Virus record (IMG/VR): IMGVR_UViG_3300032116_000284
Location: 1 to 53,017 of that record
DNA: 53,017 nucleotides
Source of the DNA: a virus
Strand: one strand, 5' to 3'
Both the position numbers and the translations under genes were made by a program. Positions 10,201 to 18,259 of this stretch are shown here, in pieces; the stretch's first letter is position 1; each line of letters begins with the position of its first letter. Under the pieces are notes generated by a model. That model did not search any database, was not told the DNA's origin, and saw only the letters and a program-made list of their open reading frames with translations.

Positions 10201-10739
10201 AGCTGTTGGTCGATGAACTTTCCGTGCTTGCCCGAAGATAGATAAGCTTTCAGCGACTTTGTTTTGCCGTTGTCAACCGGAGCTGAAGACCCAAGAACAT
10301 TCTTCTTCGCTCCAAAGTCGGCTTCTGTGTTGCTAAGTCCGACGGCTTCAAATGCTTGTGGGTTCCACATCGTAGCAGGACTGACAAACGGAGTTGGGTC
10401 AATCTTGCTTACGTTTAGTTGCTCGTTCTGGGAGACGTACCTTGGCTGGTTAGCGTCGTCACCAGAAGCAGGACGAATGTTGAACGTTGGTTCCAGAGGA
10501 ATAGCGTTCTGTCCATCAACCGTCATCTGTGTAACGTGAGCTACAAGCTTCCTGAGAACAGGACGTGCCACATCTGTAGAGCCATCAAGAGTAGGAGCGA
10601 CGGCTGGGCCGTCTGTGTTGGGACGCTCGCTACTTTCCACAGCACTGTCATCAGTACGCTGCTGATAGTAGATCGTCAGCTTGCGTGTGGAACCGGTTGA
10701 AGGGTCAGCCGGTGCATTCTGTGGAATAAATCTCGACAT
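7215..10739 (-). CDS. Very large tail/baseplate structural protein
   Basis: 1174 residues. A central block (about residues 680-780) reads YIHDLRTNEIVQFHAFLEDV, then GYGRQDKVQTHRGTTRTVTVSF and NKLVTMIYPQW. I associate this pattern with tail/baseplate proteins of large myoviruses; that is memory, not a search. A hydrophobic stretch (VAVALVVAFTLVLESVGFLV) occurs near residue 350. Long Ser/Thr/Gly/Asn-rich linkers are typical of virion proteins. The TAGTTAT element ends 8 nt before the ATG and includes the stop codon of the preceding 62-residue gene, so a separate late start of transcription here is possible. Confidence 0.72.
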   Translation of the reverse strand: MSRFIPQNAPADPSTGSTRKLTIYYQQRTDDSAVESSERPNTDGPAVAPTLDGSTDVARPVLRKLVAHVTQMTVDGQNAIPLEPTFNIRPASGDDANQPRYVSQNEQLNVSKIDPTPFVSPATMWNPQAFEAVGLSNTEADFGAKKNVLGSSAPVDNGKTKSLKAYLSSGKHGKFIDQQLLETTGFNEEHKFLNPTGDGTQPDTKLELGSVFYNQLGAYAKTSYVGQPTISGQTVAAKRLTVEDMQILALNSLFDASQGGADFDFVVTKDNTVEAEARAAVPSPTRLGKKISLGRFSGARELKKVYGIDKGSRTTFIDNTDSLETYGSFYSPYSQFNTLVPTGQVAVAVALVVAFTLVLESVGFLVQQGSGDGTIVGYASLSTQEKADLLGTSVLKSSTVYPKGKITSGLDFLRDVSGVTTLFDTVQHNRGDCLFAGLEEFFGFRLLGNFNATGNTAAVQQLATASSKILTESGRISTLLREILRSGIGLLSDVAAIPSEGFSVAGASALLERLKRLKLVSFINVLMNLGDRVLQNQDIVQDAADNGNPDYNTDGRSTVSFIDSLPDVRRNYIAKSRLSKNGKLAWGMSTTSMLSLPLGSLYNPGAGTNRNLREAGVSLVEGYPDVINTDGNEQPNFRTAGDRNQAVRSGRISADMVAKYEQSLESDYMPFYIHDLRTNEIVQFHAFLEDVGEDFSVEYTAQEGYGRQDKVQTHRGTTRTVTVSFKMVATNEDDHSVMWYKLNKLVTMIYPQWTQGREVNVDNVRFIQPFSQIPGASPVVRLRLGDLFKTNFSKMAVARLFGATTLSTFNVQGNRVAPTADGRTSSRDGSVPTGATTTTDSTSANSALMYGPVSILNSQNLTIMARAATAVGLSPVVTPDQLFQPGDKLVLKPEVLSQYLRGYSASNTPFTKLITQESRIVAEYVRTDSQTSKVVLQLKNYIRDIRVGGSSFLGNNDIGGYPTVPINAQAGTSPTLQLPLNTSNVFARALDQQRTARELQKRIDSSQNRTVRDEQQVVTGQPTTSGSVSTARNTSTAGLESLTGQQFFSETENPVLKAFKSSGGQGLAGVITSFKVDYSEAKGSWSTDGSTKSRAPKFVTVNLGMSVIHDITPGLDANGIMTAPVWPVGPYSNYYMNNGNTTTPPTANDAQSVSAQGNINRFNPLSNPTLNRKG

Positions 10740-10747
10740 TTGTGTCC

Positions 10748-10754
10748 ATAACTA
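10748..10754 (-). promoter_or_regulatory. Candidate late promoter element TAGTTAT
   Basis: Exact TAGTTAT on the minus strand, 8 nt before the ATG of the 1174-residue structural gene. The TAG doubles as the stop codon of the 62-residue gene. No Shine-Dalgarno lies in between, so a transcript starting here would be nearly leaderless. Confidence 0.5.
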
Positions 10755-10940
10755 CTCCACGTTGTCTTTTGTTGGAACAGCCGTAACGCTAGCTAGCGCT
10801 GTCGGCAGACTCTTCGTCATGGCGGCAACCATTTCCACAATGGTCTTCCTGGCACTGTCTCTGTCAGCTTCAGGCAGAGAATCTAGCAAGTGTTTCACTA
10901 GTGGATGTTCTAGAACTTGGGTGTCTATGGGCTTCGTCAT
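10752..10940 (-). CDS. Small tail-operon protein, unknown
   Basis: A 62-residue acidic/hydrophobic protein squeezed between the tape measure gene and the 1174-residue tail protein gene. It starts 1 nt after the tape measure stop codon. GAGAGG lies about 9 nt before the ATG, a good ribosome site. The sequence is mostly helical (LEHPLVKHLLDSLPEADRDSARKTIVEMVAAM). No family is recognised. Its constant spacing inside the operon argues it is real rather than a chance frame. A structural or assembly accessory role is an inference from position. Confidence 0.68.
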   Translation of the reverse strand: MTKPIDTQVLEHPLVKHLLDSLPEADRDSARKTIVEMVAAMTKSLPTALASVTAVPTKDNVE

Positions 10941-10941
10941 G

Positions 10942-13900
10942 TCACTGGCCTCTCATTGTTCCAACGCTGTTTCGTGTGGAAGGGTTGAAGGACTCAGGTC
11001 TAAGGGCTTCTTCTCTTGTTGGCTTGTCCTTTGCGAACCTATACAGGGCCTTGTTGAACGTCCCAGCTTCGAGAGTGACGTTTACTTCCACGTTCACGTT
11101 TGCTGCAGCTTGTTCGATTCTTGCAATCTTCTTCGCTCCCAACTTGTCGCCCATACGCTCAAGCGTCAAGTCGATGGATGGGATGTTTCCAGCCCTTGCA
11201 AGGTCTCTGGAGAAGTCTTGGTACGCTTGGATCATGTTGAGGAAGTTGGCTCCAAGAGTGCCTTGAAGACTTTCTGTGATAGCTGTAAGCATTCTTGGAA
11301 GGCTTCTGAGTCCGTTGTCTCCTTCGCCACTTAGTTCTCTGATTTCCTTGGCAACGTCAACAAGGCTCTTGATGGCTCCGAACACTCCCTTGACCTTGTT
11401 GATTTGCGCAATGCCTGGAGCTCTGATTTCTCCGATGGCATCGAGAACACCTTGAAGCATGTCTCCATGGCCATCAACGTTTCCGATTCTTCTCTTGGCG
11501 AAGAAGAACGTCATGACTTCCATAACCGGCAAGAACACTTGAGACCATGTGTTCAACATGCCACCGGCACCTAGGCCACCTCGGTCGACTCTCAACGAAC
11601 CAACGATGCTTGTGATGGAGCTTACAAGCTCAAACACGCCCTTGAGGGCAGCGACCTTGGTGTTCAGACCAGGAACAACTGGAATCTCCATCACTTGATT
11701 GATGAATCTAGGCAAGTACGTAGAGAACATATCTCCTAGGCTGTCAGTGATAGACGTAATCATGGAACGAGCAAACCTACCCATGGCTTCAAGCCCAGGA
11801 ATGGTCCTTACGTTTCTTGTTGTCACTTCGAGCGTTGAACTCACTGCCGATATCAAGGGTGCAGTCATCGAAGCAAACGACTTGATAAGTTCTGTCACGA
11901 TGGACAGAGCTTTTATACGCTGTGGATCTGTTGGTAGTCCTGCTACGAGAGTAGCTACGGAACCAACGATACCAGAACGACCGTCTTGCCCAACAATCAG
12001 GTTCTTTAGGGAGCTTGACAGTCGCTGAATGAAGGTCTGTGCTTGGTGAAGTCTTTCGTCGCTCAAGCTGGCAGCTGATCTGCTGGATAGCAGTTGGTTG
12101 AAGCTGTCCATGGCTCCACCAACGCCTTGGTTGCTCATGACAGCAGCGAGAGAGTTCAACGTTGAAGACAAGACAGTCCCTATAGACTCAAGGACCGGCC
12201 CAACAGCCTTGAGAGCGTTGATGTTTCGTACGCCGTTGACAAACTCCAGGACATGTCCAAGCATGGCCTTAGTTGCACCGCTTATGGCTGGAATGAGCTG
12301 CGTAATCATCCCTTCCATGGCCTTGAACTTGGCCACGGCTCCTAGTCCTGATGCAATCAAGCTCAGTGGTCCACCGATGAAGCTGGCAGAGATTTCAAAC
12401 TGGCCAAGGAACTCTCCAACAGCCTTGATCATCGATGCAAGTCCAGTTGAAAGAATACCAAACACCTCTGCCGATGCTTTTAGCTGTGTTGGGGCAATAT
12501 CCATGTTCGATGCCATAGATTCAACACGCTTCAACAGAGCTGTGACAACGCCTGTTTTCGGGTCAGCAAGCATCGATATCACACCCGTCAAACCTTTGGT
12601 TGCTTTCTCGACAACCATGGCGTTTGTCATGTTGACATCGGCGAACAGTCCGCCCGTTACATGCTTGATCAAGTCAACGATAGGAACGATGAGGGAAGCA
12701 AGGCCAGCTGTGATGGTTGAGAACACACCGGCTTTCTCTTTCAACACGCCTACGTCACCCGATATCGAGTTGACAACCGGAACAATCTGCAAAACAGCGA
12801 CCTTGATTCCAGTGATCACTTCCGTCAGTGATTCCAATGGGCTCTTAGCACCAAACAGCTTCGAAGCCACTGTGCCTATAGCAGCAAACGGAGCACTGAA
12901 GGCTAGAGCAGACATAGCCAACGTCATTTGGATTATCAGCTGTGTGAAAGTCATCAGAATTCCGCCAACTTCCTTGGCATAGGCTGCATTCACACCGGCA
13001 CGGTTCATTCCTGTGACGAAGTCGGCGATGGTTACAGTAGCAAGTTTCGTCAAGCCAACGAGAACAACGCCAACAGCAACCATTCCTAGGGCTATAGCAG
13101 CCGCTGCAGTGCCTCCGCTTGAGCTAAGGGCAAGACCAACACCCGCCAACACGAGCATCGATGCTGACACTCCTAGCATCAACAAAACCATGTTGTTCAT
13201 TACACCCATGAAGGTGTTGACGGCTTCCTTGCTTACGTTCTGGAACATCTTAGCCCCAAGGAACACTATGCCGCCAACAGCCAACATGATGGCGCTGATA
13301 GCCAGAAGTCCTATTCCTAGGCCCTTAGCGATGGCTCCAAGGCCCTTCGAAGAATCCCCAAGCCTTTCAACAGCTTGGAAGAAACCTGTCTTGACAAGGC
13401 CAACAAACATAATGGTGACTGCACCAAGAACGCCCGTTATCATGGCCAGGGACTCTGGTTTCACTTGAAGGCTCTGCGCAAGGGCAGCGAGCAAGATGAC
13501 TGAGCCAATAACAGCGCTAGCAGCAGCTGTGAACATCACAACAGAACCAGCTAGCTTACGCATACCCTTGGCACTGTTCTTGATCTGGTCAGCTACTCTC
13601 TCTGGAGAGCTCGCACCCTTCGAAGAAGCTGTGTCTCCAACAGTTGTTCCTGCCTTCGCTGCTCCACCTCTGATCGATGTCATCAACCTTGGCATGTCGC
13701 CAAGGATACCGGCCACAACGGCTCTGAACACAGCCATCACAGTAGCAGGTCCAAACCAGAACACAATGGCACCCATGATTATCTTGTGCATGTGTGGCAT
13801 CACAAACTTGTTGAACATCTCTTTCGCTATGTCAACGAGAGCTGAACCAACGTCCTTCAACACCGGTCCAAGCTCTTTCTTCAAGTGCATGAAACCGGAC

Positions 13901-15861
13901 ACAAGCATTCCAGTAAGACCATCACCGAACTCACTAGCTCCACGCTCTAGAGCAGCAGGGTTCCGTATTGCCCCCAGGATGCCTTTTAGGACATCCTTCA
14001 AACTAGTCAAGGCGTACTTCGCTCCTTGAACGAAGATCGTCCCTACGGTCTTGTAGAAGGTCTTGAGGCCAGTTAGGAACTGGCTTCCTGCTGGCGAACT
14101 AGCAGAGAAGAAGTCGAAGAAGTTCTTCTTCATGTTTGCCATGAAGGTTTTGAACCCGCCTTTAGGATCGGTGCTCAGAACAGCGAACAGTCTTCTGAAC
14201 TCATCAACGATCTTGACTCTTAGAGCCTTGAACCTTGAGGGTTCGAACAGCTTGGAAAGGCCCTTCAAAATGTCCTGGATGCCTGGGAACATCTTGACGA
14301 ACATCCTTCCAACTTCTCTACCGGCAATCAATATCTGATACATTGCACGCTGGAGGTTGGTAACGACTAGTCTAAACTCTCGACTTCTTCGGATTCCTCC
14401 CTCGAAACCCTTCATGAAGGTTTCCAGGAAGCCACCCTTCATCGCTTGCCCTGCCTGAACAAGTCTCTTGATGCTCTCCGATAGCTGTTGCATGGCTTCG
14501 GCTTGACTTACCTGAGTCTTCTGAGCCTTGCGCATCTGGGCATCGAGTTGTGCACCAGACAACGCTCTGTTCTTCTGAGAGAAGGCAAGCCTTGTCTCTT
14601 CGTCGCTCAACCCTGTGAGATCGGACAGCCTTCTACGCTCTGCAATGGACAACTGGTCAACGTTTCTACCGGCCTTGAAAAAGGCTTCACGAAGCAGGTC
14701 CAGTTTCTTGGTTGGATCTTGCTCCTTCATCAGCTTCATTGCATCGATGTTCAAGTTGAACGCTTCAGCAAGCCCTGCAACCTGCTGCGCTGAATCCTCA
14801 AAGTTCAAGGTCTTGTCCATGACCTTCTTTAGAGTTTCCATCGACAGGCCGAGCTTCTTCACATAGACAGAAGCCTTCATCATGTCCCTTGGAACCATGA
14901 TGCCGAACGACGCACTCTCCTTGATCATGAATTCAAGGTCTTTGCCAACCTCTTTCGCAGAGAACCCGAATGTTCTCTCAACCCTTACCAAGTCCTTCAT
15001 GATTCCACGAAGGTTCGACGTGATGTCTTGACCGCTGTTGTTTGCCGTTATCTGCAAACCCTTCATTGCAGCGCCGGTGAAGCTTGTCGCTTTGGTAAGC
15101 ACCATCACTTCGCCTGACATTCTGGCGGTTTGTCTAGCGAACGTGTTGAAGATAGGCCCCATGTCCTGAGCCAGTTTTGTATACTCCCTCAGAACGTTTG
15201 CAAGACCTTCTCTACCATACCCGAACACACGTCCAAGGCTGAGACCGGACTGTTCGAACTGTTTGATGTTTGGCATCATGTCCTGAACAGCACGGCTCGT
15301 GCCTATGCTCAGGTTACCAAAAGCATCCCTAAGCTCTTCCAAAGCCACCCGGAATGGATCTACTCCACTCTGTGCTGCGTCCTGAAAGAAACTCAACAGA
15401 GAACCAGGAAGGGATAGCAGAGACATCCCTATGTTCTTGAGTAATCCGAAGGCAACCCCGCCCATACGCATAATGGTCTTGAACAACTCGGTTGACAAGT
15501 TCAGACCTGCCTTGAACCCTCTTACGAACTCGACAGGAACAGTAAGTTTCTTGAGACCCTTGGTGAGCTTGCCCACAACGCCGTCAAGCTTCTCCGCCTG
15601 TTCGTTGCTGTCTTCAAGCCCTGTTGAGAACTCCTTGGTCTGCTCTTGGGCTTCCCTGAGTCCGTCCGTAATCTCTTTCATCTTGCTCTTGTCGAGCTTA
15701 CCAAAGCACTCTTGCGCCTTGCAGATGGCTTCAACCAACTTGGCCTGAGCTTGATACGCCTCGGTTTGCTTCTCTATGTGAGAAGTAATCTGCTGCATAG
15801 CAGACAACAGCTGTTGCGCAATCTTGAGGTTGTCAACTGTTGGTCCTGTTGTGTCCGCCAT
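10942..15861 (-). CDS. Tail tape measure protein
   Basis: 1639 residues, the longest gene in the window and the head of the tail operon. The N-terminal ~100 residues are coiled-coil-like (ISHIEKQTEAYQAQAKLVEA). Repeated Gly/Ala-rich hydrophobic segments lie between about residues 770 and 1010 (for example VIGSVILLAALAQ, ILMTFTQLIIQMTLAMSALAF), as in tape measure proteins that insert into the host membrane. The usual 1.5 A per residue rule would give a tail near 245 nm. No lytic transglycosylase or peptidase motif is visible. A TAGTTAT element lies 25 nt upstream of the ATG, followed by GCAGGAG, though this ribosome site is a little far from the start. Confidence 0.85.
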   Translation of the reverse strand: MADTTGPTVDNLKIAQQLLSAMQQITSHIEKQTEAYQAQAKLVEAICKAQECFGKLDKSKMKEITDGLREAQEQTKEFSTGLEDSNEQAEKLDGVVGKLTKGLKKLTVPVEFVRGFKAGLNLSTELFKTIMRMGGVAFGLLKNIGMSLLSLPGSLLSFFQDAAQSGVDPFRVALEELRDAFGNLSIGTSRAVQDMMPNIKQFEQSGLSLGRVFGYGREGLANVLREYTKLAQDMGPIFNTFARQTARMSGEVMVLTKATSFTGAAMKGLQITANNSGQDITSNLRGIMKDLVRVERTFGFSAKEVGKDLEFMIKESASFGIMVPRDMMKASVYVKKLGLSMETLKKVMDKTLNFEDSAQQVAGLAEAFNLNIDAMKLMKEQDPTKKLDLLREAFFKAGRNVDQLSIAERRRLSDLTGLSDEETRLAFSQKNRALSGAQLDAQMRKAQKTQVSQAEAMQQLSESIKRLVQAGQAMKGGFLETFMKGFEGGIRRSREFRLVVTNLQRAMYQILIAGREVGRMFVKMFPGIQDILKGLSKLFEPSRFKALRVKIVDEFRRLFAVLSTDPKGGFKTFMANMKKNFFDFFSASSPAGSQFLTGLKTFYKTVGTIFVQGAKYALTSLKDVLKGILGAIRNPAALERGASEFGDGLTGMLVSGFMHLKKELGPVLKDVGSALVDIAKEMFNKFVMPHMHKIIMGAIVFWFGPATVMAVFRAVVAGILGDMPRLMTSIRGGAAKAGTTVGDTASSKGASSPERVADQIKNSAKGMRKLAGSVVMFTAAASAVIGSVILLAALAQSLQVKPESLAMITGVLGAVTIMFVGLVKTGFFQAVERLGDSSKGLGAIAKGLGIGLLAISAIMLAVGGIVFLGAKMFQNVSKEAVNTFMGVMNNMVLLMLGVSASMLVLAGVGLALSSSGGTAAAAIALGMVAVGVVLVGLTKLATVTIADFVTGMNRAGVNAAYAKEVGGILMTFTQLIIQMTLAMSALAFSAPFAAIGTVASKLFGAKSPLESLTEVITGIKVAVLQIVPVVNSISGDVGVLKEKAGVFSTITAGLASLIVPIVDLIKHVTGGLFADVNMTNAMVVEKATKGLTGVISMLADPKTGVVTALLKRVESMASNMDIAPTQLKASAEVFGILSTGLASMIKAVGEFLGQFEISASFIGGPLSLIASGLGAVAKFKAMEGMITQLIPAISGATKAMLGHVLEFVNGVRNINALKAVGPVLESIGTVLSSTLNSLAAVMSNQGVGGAMDSFNQLLSSRSAASLSDERLHQAQTFIQRLSSSLKNLIVGQDGRSGIVGSVATLVAGLPTDPQRIKALSIVTELIKSFASMTAPLISAVSSTLEVTTRNVRTIPGLEAMGRFARSMITSITDSLGDMFSTYLPRFINQVMEIPVVPGLNTKVAALKGVFELVSSITSIVGSLRVDRGGLGAGGMLNTWSQVFLPVMEVMTFFFAKRRIGNVDGHGDMLQGVLDAIGEIRAPGIAQINKVKGVFGAIKSLVDVAKEIRELSGEGDNGLRSLPRMLTAITESLQGTLGANFLNMIQAYQDFSRDLARAGNIPSIDLTLERMGDKLGAKKIARIEQAAANVNVEVNVTLEAGTFNKALYRFAKDKPTREEALRPESFNPSTRNSVGTMRGQ

Positions 15862-15886
15862 GGTAGATGGTTATGCTCCTGCACCC

Positions 15887-15893
15887 ATAACTA
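15887..15893 (-). promoter_or_regulatory. Candidate late promoter element TAGTTAT (tape measure operon)
   Basis: Exact TAGTTAT on the minus strand, 25 nt upstream of the tape measure ATG, with GCAGGAG between them. It heads the whole tail/baseplate operon, which makes it the best-placed example of the motif. Confidence 0.6.
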
Positions 15894-15910
15894 TCAACAG
15901 CGTATTTATC

Positions 15911-16297
15911 ATGTCAAATCCAGAAGAACCATCAACCGAAGAAGACATCATGACGGAACACAAGGCCGAGGAGCTGTTGAAAGAGTATCTCAAGCTTAGC
16001 CCTATTCCAAGTGCCGTTATGATGCCTTTCAAGAACTACAAGATGACAACGTTGGGGAAGTTGTTCTTTTCCAGCCTTGTGGTAAGCATGATGACCGGGC
16101 AAAAGTCTCCGTTCAAGGTCTCTGGAGACAAGAAGAAGATTGACATTCTTGTTCGAGCGGTCCAGAGTTCGAAACGGTTTCAGGATGAAGTGAAACGTCC
16201 TGGTGCCACTGTTGATTCAGTAATCAGAGCCATGGATCTGAAGAACGTTGACTCGAAAAACTTCGAACACGTGTTCGGAGTGCCATTTCCTCTGTAG
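15911..16297 (+). CDS. Small phage protein, unknown
   Basis: A 128-residue protein beginning MSNPEEPSTEEDIM. I chose this start rather than the upstream in-frame ATG at 15824, because the longer version would run antisense into the tape measure start. GTATTTAT, a variant of the proposed late motif, directly precedes the ATG and there is no clear ribosome site. The body is helical and ends FEHVFGVPFPL. It contains MMPFKNYKMTTLGKLFFSSLVVSMMTG, which is moderately hydrophobic. No family is recognised. It converges on the metalloprotease gene with only 3 nt between stops. Confidence 0.68.
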   Translation: MSNPEEPSTEEDIMTEHKAEELLKEYLKLSPIPSAVMMPFKNYKMTTLGKLFFSSLVVSMMTGQKSPFKVSGDKKKIDILVRAVQSSKRFQDEVKRPGATVDSVIRAMDLKNVDSKNFEHVFGVPFPL

Positions 16298-16300
16298 TCT

Positions 16301-16891
16301 TTACCAGGTTCCGTTTGCCCTATAGAATTCATACTTGTCAAGCGCTGAGAACCTCGGGGCTGTATCTGAGTTGACAAACGGGTTCATGATTGCCGCTCCT
16401 CTGCCAACTGGAGAGCAGTCTGTTCTCTGGAGAGCTTCTCTTCCTGTGCATACGTGTTGCATGCCAAGCCAGTGGCCGGTTTCGTGCATAAACACCGACT
16501 GCAATTGGTTTGTCGATTCCATGGAGTCTGCATCGAGTCTTATGAAGCTTGAATGGTATTCATACAAGCCTATATTGCCCGTACTAAGCCCACCATCCCA
16601 ACGCAGCACGTACAGGTTGAACAAGTATATCGAGGCGGTTGTTCGAAGAGTCGGTCTTAGGCCAATTCTCCTGAACTCTGGGTAAGTGGCTTCCATGGCG
16701 AGTCTCTCAGCTTGAGAGAATCTGCTGTCGAACAAGATGTAGATTTCTCTGCGACACAGAAGCTCAGGAGACCGGCCTTCTTGTCTTGCTATATCCAGTG
16801 GATTGGAAGTGGGCAAGCGCTGTGGTCTTGCGCAGTTGAAACTGCCATACACAACCAACAGAACCAACAAGAGCCTGACCAGAACCCTCAT
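16301..16891 (-). CDS. Secreted metzincin-type zinc metalloprotease
   Basis: 196 residues. The full metzincin zinc signature HEXXHXXGXXH is present as HETGHWLGMQH (residues 136-146). The Met-turn follows as AAIMNP (Met169), the layout of matrixin/M10-like proteases. The N-terminus is a hydrophobic signal segment (VLVRLLLVLLVVYGSF) ending in Cys20; the -3 to -1 residues (S-F-N) do not make a good lipobox, so it may be a lipoprotein or a simple exported protein. Four further Cys residues (46, 148, 159 and nearby) suit an oxidising compartment. The likely role is cleavage of an envelope or extracellular protein. Such a protease is unusual for a phage. Confidence 0.85.
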   Translation of the reverse strand: MRVLVRLLLVLLVVYGSFNCARPQRLPTSNPLDIARQEGRSPELLCRREIYILFDSRFSQAERLAMEATYPEFRRIGLRPTLRTTASIYLFNLYVLRWDGGLSTGNIGLYEYHSSFIRLDADSMESTNQLQSVFMHETGHWLGMQHVCTGREALQRTDCSPVGRGAAIMNPFVNSDTAPRFSALDKYEFYRANGTW

Positions 16892-16924
16892 ACAACATAG
16901 TTACATGGTAGAAACACAAGTTCT

Positions 16925-17128
16925 ATGTCAGTAAAGCAGCAACTACCTTCAAGCACCAGGAAGCCAACTGTAGGCATAGGTCCAGAAGCAGCATCCGAGT
17001 TTCGTGTTGATGTTCCTCTTGTTGTGGGAGGGGAAAACATCACCACACTGATTCAGTCGTTGAAAGAACGCATCCGTGTGCTTGAAGAACAGGTAGCTAT
17101 CCTGAGCACAAGAACACAACATATGTGA
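16925..17128 (+). CDS. Small coiled-coil protein, unknown
   Basis: 67 residues. A basic, Pro-rich N-terminus is followed by FRVDVPLVVGGENITTLIQSL and a short coiled coil (KERIRVLEEQVAIL). TAGTTACATGG, close to the late motif, lies upstream. The next gene (17147) has a similar arrangement, V/L-D-x-x-P-x-x-x-G followed by an I-x-QL helix, so the two may be diverged duplicates. No known family. It lies divergently beside the metalloprotease gene. Confidence 0.6.
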   Translation: MSVKQQLPSSTRKPTVGIGPEAASEFRVDVPLVVGGENITTLIQSLKERIRVLEEQVAILSTRTQHM

Positions 17129-17146
17129 CCCAAGGAGTCCTATATA

Positions 17147-17479
17147 ATGAGAGTTACAGTAGACGGAAGAGGGATTACCTCCGAAAATGGCGTACCTGTC
17201 CTGGACATAAAAGTCCCAACGAACATAGCTGGCCGAGACATGCACAGCGTTATTGAACAGCTGAGCACCCTTGTCGAAGCAATCACCAAGATGACAGGTT
17301 CGATTCAAGTTCTCGAAAGCAAGATTGAAGAGCTTGAGAAACACACCTGTACACCCTGCCAGCACACATGTGGGCCAGAACAAGCGCAGCCAACAGCTGC
17401 AGCTGTCGAGAAGCCCGTTGCAGCAAAGAAGCCAGGAAAGGCAGCTGCAGCTGACAGTAAACCCGAAGAGAGCAAATGA
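17147..17479 (+). CDS. Small coiled-coil protein with Ala/Lys/Pro tail
   Basis: 110 residues, well started: AAGGAG lies 9 nt before the ATG. The N-terminal beta-like part (GVPVLDIKVPTNIAGRD) leads into a long coiled coil (residues about 36-68). A Cys/His patch follows (CTPCQHTC) and then a low-complexity tail rich in Ala, Lys and Pro. The CxxCxxxC spacing could bind metal or form disulfides. Its stop overlaps the start of the next gene (ATGA), so the two are translationally coupled. Function unknown; structural or scaffold-like by appearance. Confidence 0.65.
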   Translation: MRVTVDGRGITSENGVPVLDIKVPTNIAGRDMHSVIEQLSTLVEAITKMTGSIQVLESKIEELEKHTCTPCQHTCGPEQAQPTAAAVEKPVAAKKPGKAAAADSKPEESK

Positions 17480-17640
17480 AGATATCGAAAGCAGAACTGC
17501 GAGCTATCATTCTTGAGGCTGTGAAGGAGCTCAAGAGCAAGTTGGAACAAGACAAGCAACGTCAACTCGACCCGAAGGAACCAAAGGATGTCGGGGACAA
17601 GAAGTTGCTTCTAGATGATGACGAGAAGAACGAAGACTAG
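17476..17640 (+). CDS. 54-residue protein with N-terminal LxxxIxEAV motif
   Basis: Short gene read directly from the sequence: MKISKAELRAIILEAVKEL, then a charged tail ending DDDEKNED. Its ATG overlaps the stop of the 110-residue gene (ATGA), which supports translation. The N-terminus closely resembles that of the protein at 51962-52267 (MKITLKQLKQLIKEAVE) and, more loosely, three others in this window. The helix is amphipathic and the tail very acidic. It ends 7 nt before the convergent thymidine kinase stop. No function is known. Confidence 0.65.
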   Translation: MKISKAELRAIILEAVKELKSKLEQDKQRQLDPKEPKDVGDKKLLLDDDEKNED

Positions 17641-17647
17641 TGGCTCT

Positions 17648-18259
17648 TCAAGCCATCCAGCGCTTACGTTCACTCAACCCTTCAAGCCAGTGTTTGTGGC
17701 AGCGAGCCTCATAAGTCTCAGCACCACCAATGAGGACTTGTGAAGTTGATTTGGCGCTCAACTTTCGAAAGGTTCGCTGAGCATCTTCGCCGCACACAAC
17801 GCACTCGCTCTTCATCTTCACAACACGGTCAGCCATGGTCAGCAGCCTTGGCATTGAACCAAACGGTCTGCCTTCGCTATCCATGTCAAGTCCGAAAGCA
17901 ATGACGTTTACACCAGCTACTAGTAAGTCTGGAACCTGAACAAGAGACAAGTCTTCAAAGAACTGTGCCTCATCGATAAGAACAAGAGTTACACCCTGCA
18001 ACTGTTCTTCTGTAACAGTGCCATCAACAGGCAAACACAGCACTGGATGACTCGTGTTCTTCTTTAGAGAGATGCCGTCGTGAGACACAACGTCGTCTTC
18101 CTTGTACCTGTTGTCGATCGTCGGCTTGATAACGAGAACCGTTTCTCCGCAATCCAAGCTCTCTTCCAGCTCTGCGATCAACAAACTGGTCTTGCCTGCA
18201 TACATAGGCCCACAGTAAACCGTGAGGGTACCTGTGGCTGTGAGTTTTTGTTCTGTCAT
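17648..18259 (-). CDS. tdk: Thymidine kinase
   Basis: 203 residues, the normal size for the small (type II, TK1-like) thymidine kinases. Walker A is CGPMYAGKTS (residues 16-25). A Walker B-like strand, TLVLIDEAQFF, follows with the conserved DEAQFF. The zinc-binding CVVC pair lies further on, and a Cys/His element (YEARCHKHW) near the end completes the site. It phosphorylates thymidine to dTMP in the cytoplasm for phage DNA synthesis. I chose the second Met (18259) because AGGAG lies 6 nt before it and it overlaps the stop of the upstream gene (ATGA). Confidence 0.93.
   Translation of the reverse strand: MTEQKLTATGTLTVYCGPMYAGKTSLLIAELEESLDCGETVLVIKPTIDNRYKEDDVVSHDGISLKKNTSHPVLCLPVDGTVTEEQLQGVTLVLIDEAQFFEDLSLVQVPDLLVAGVNVIAFGLDMDSEGRPFGSMPRLLTMADRVVKMKSECVVCGEDAQRTFRKLSAKSTSQVLIGGAETYEARCHKHWLEGLSERKRWMA

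Noticed and set aside
12098-12982. 294-codon frame antisense to the tape measure gene
   Set aside because: Repeats of Thr/Ser/Pro/Ala with no ribosome site; lies wholly inside a clear tape measure gene.
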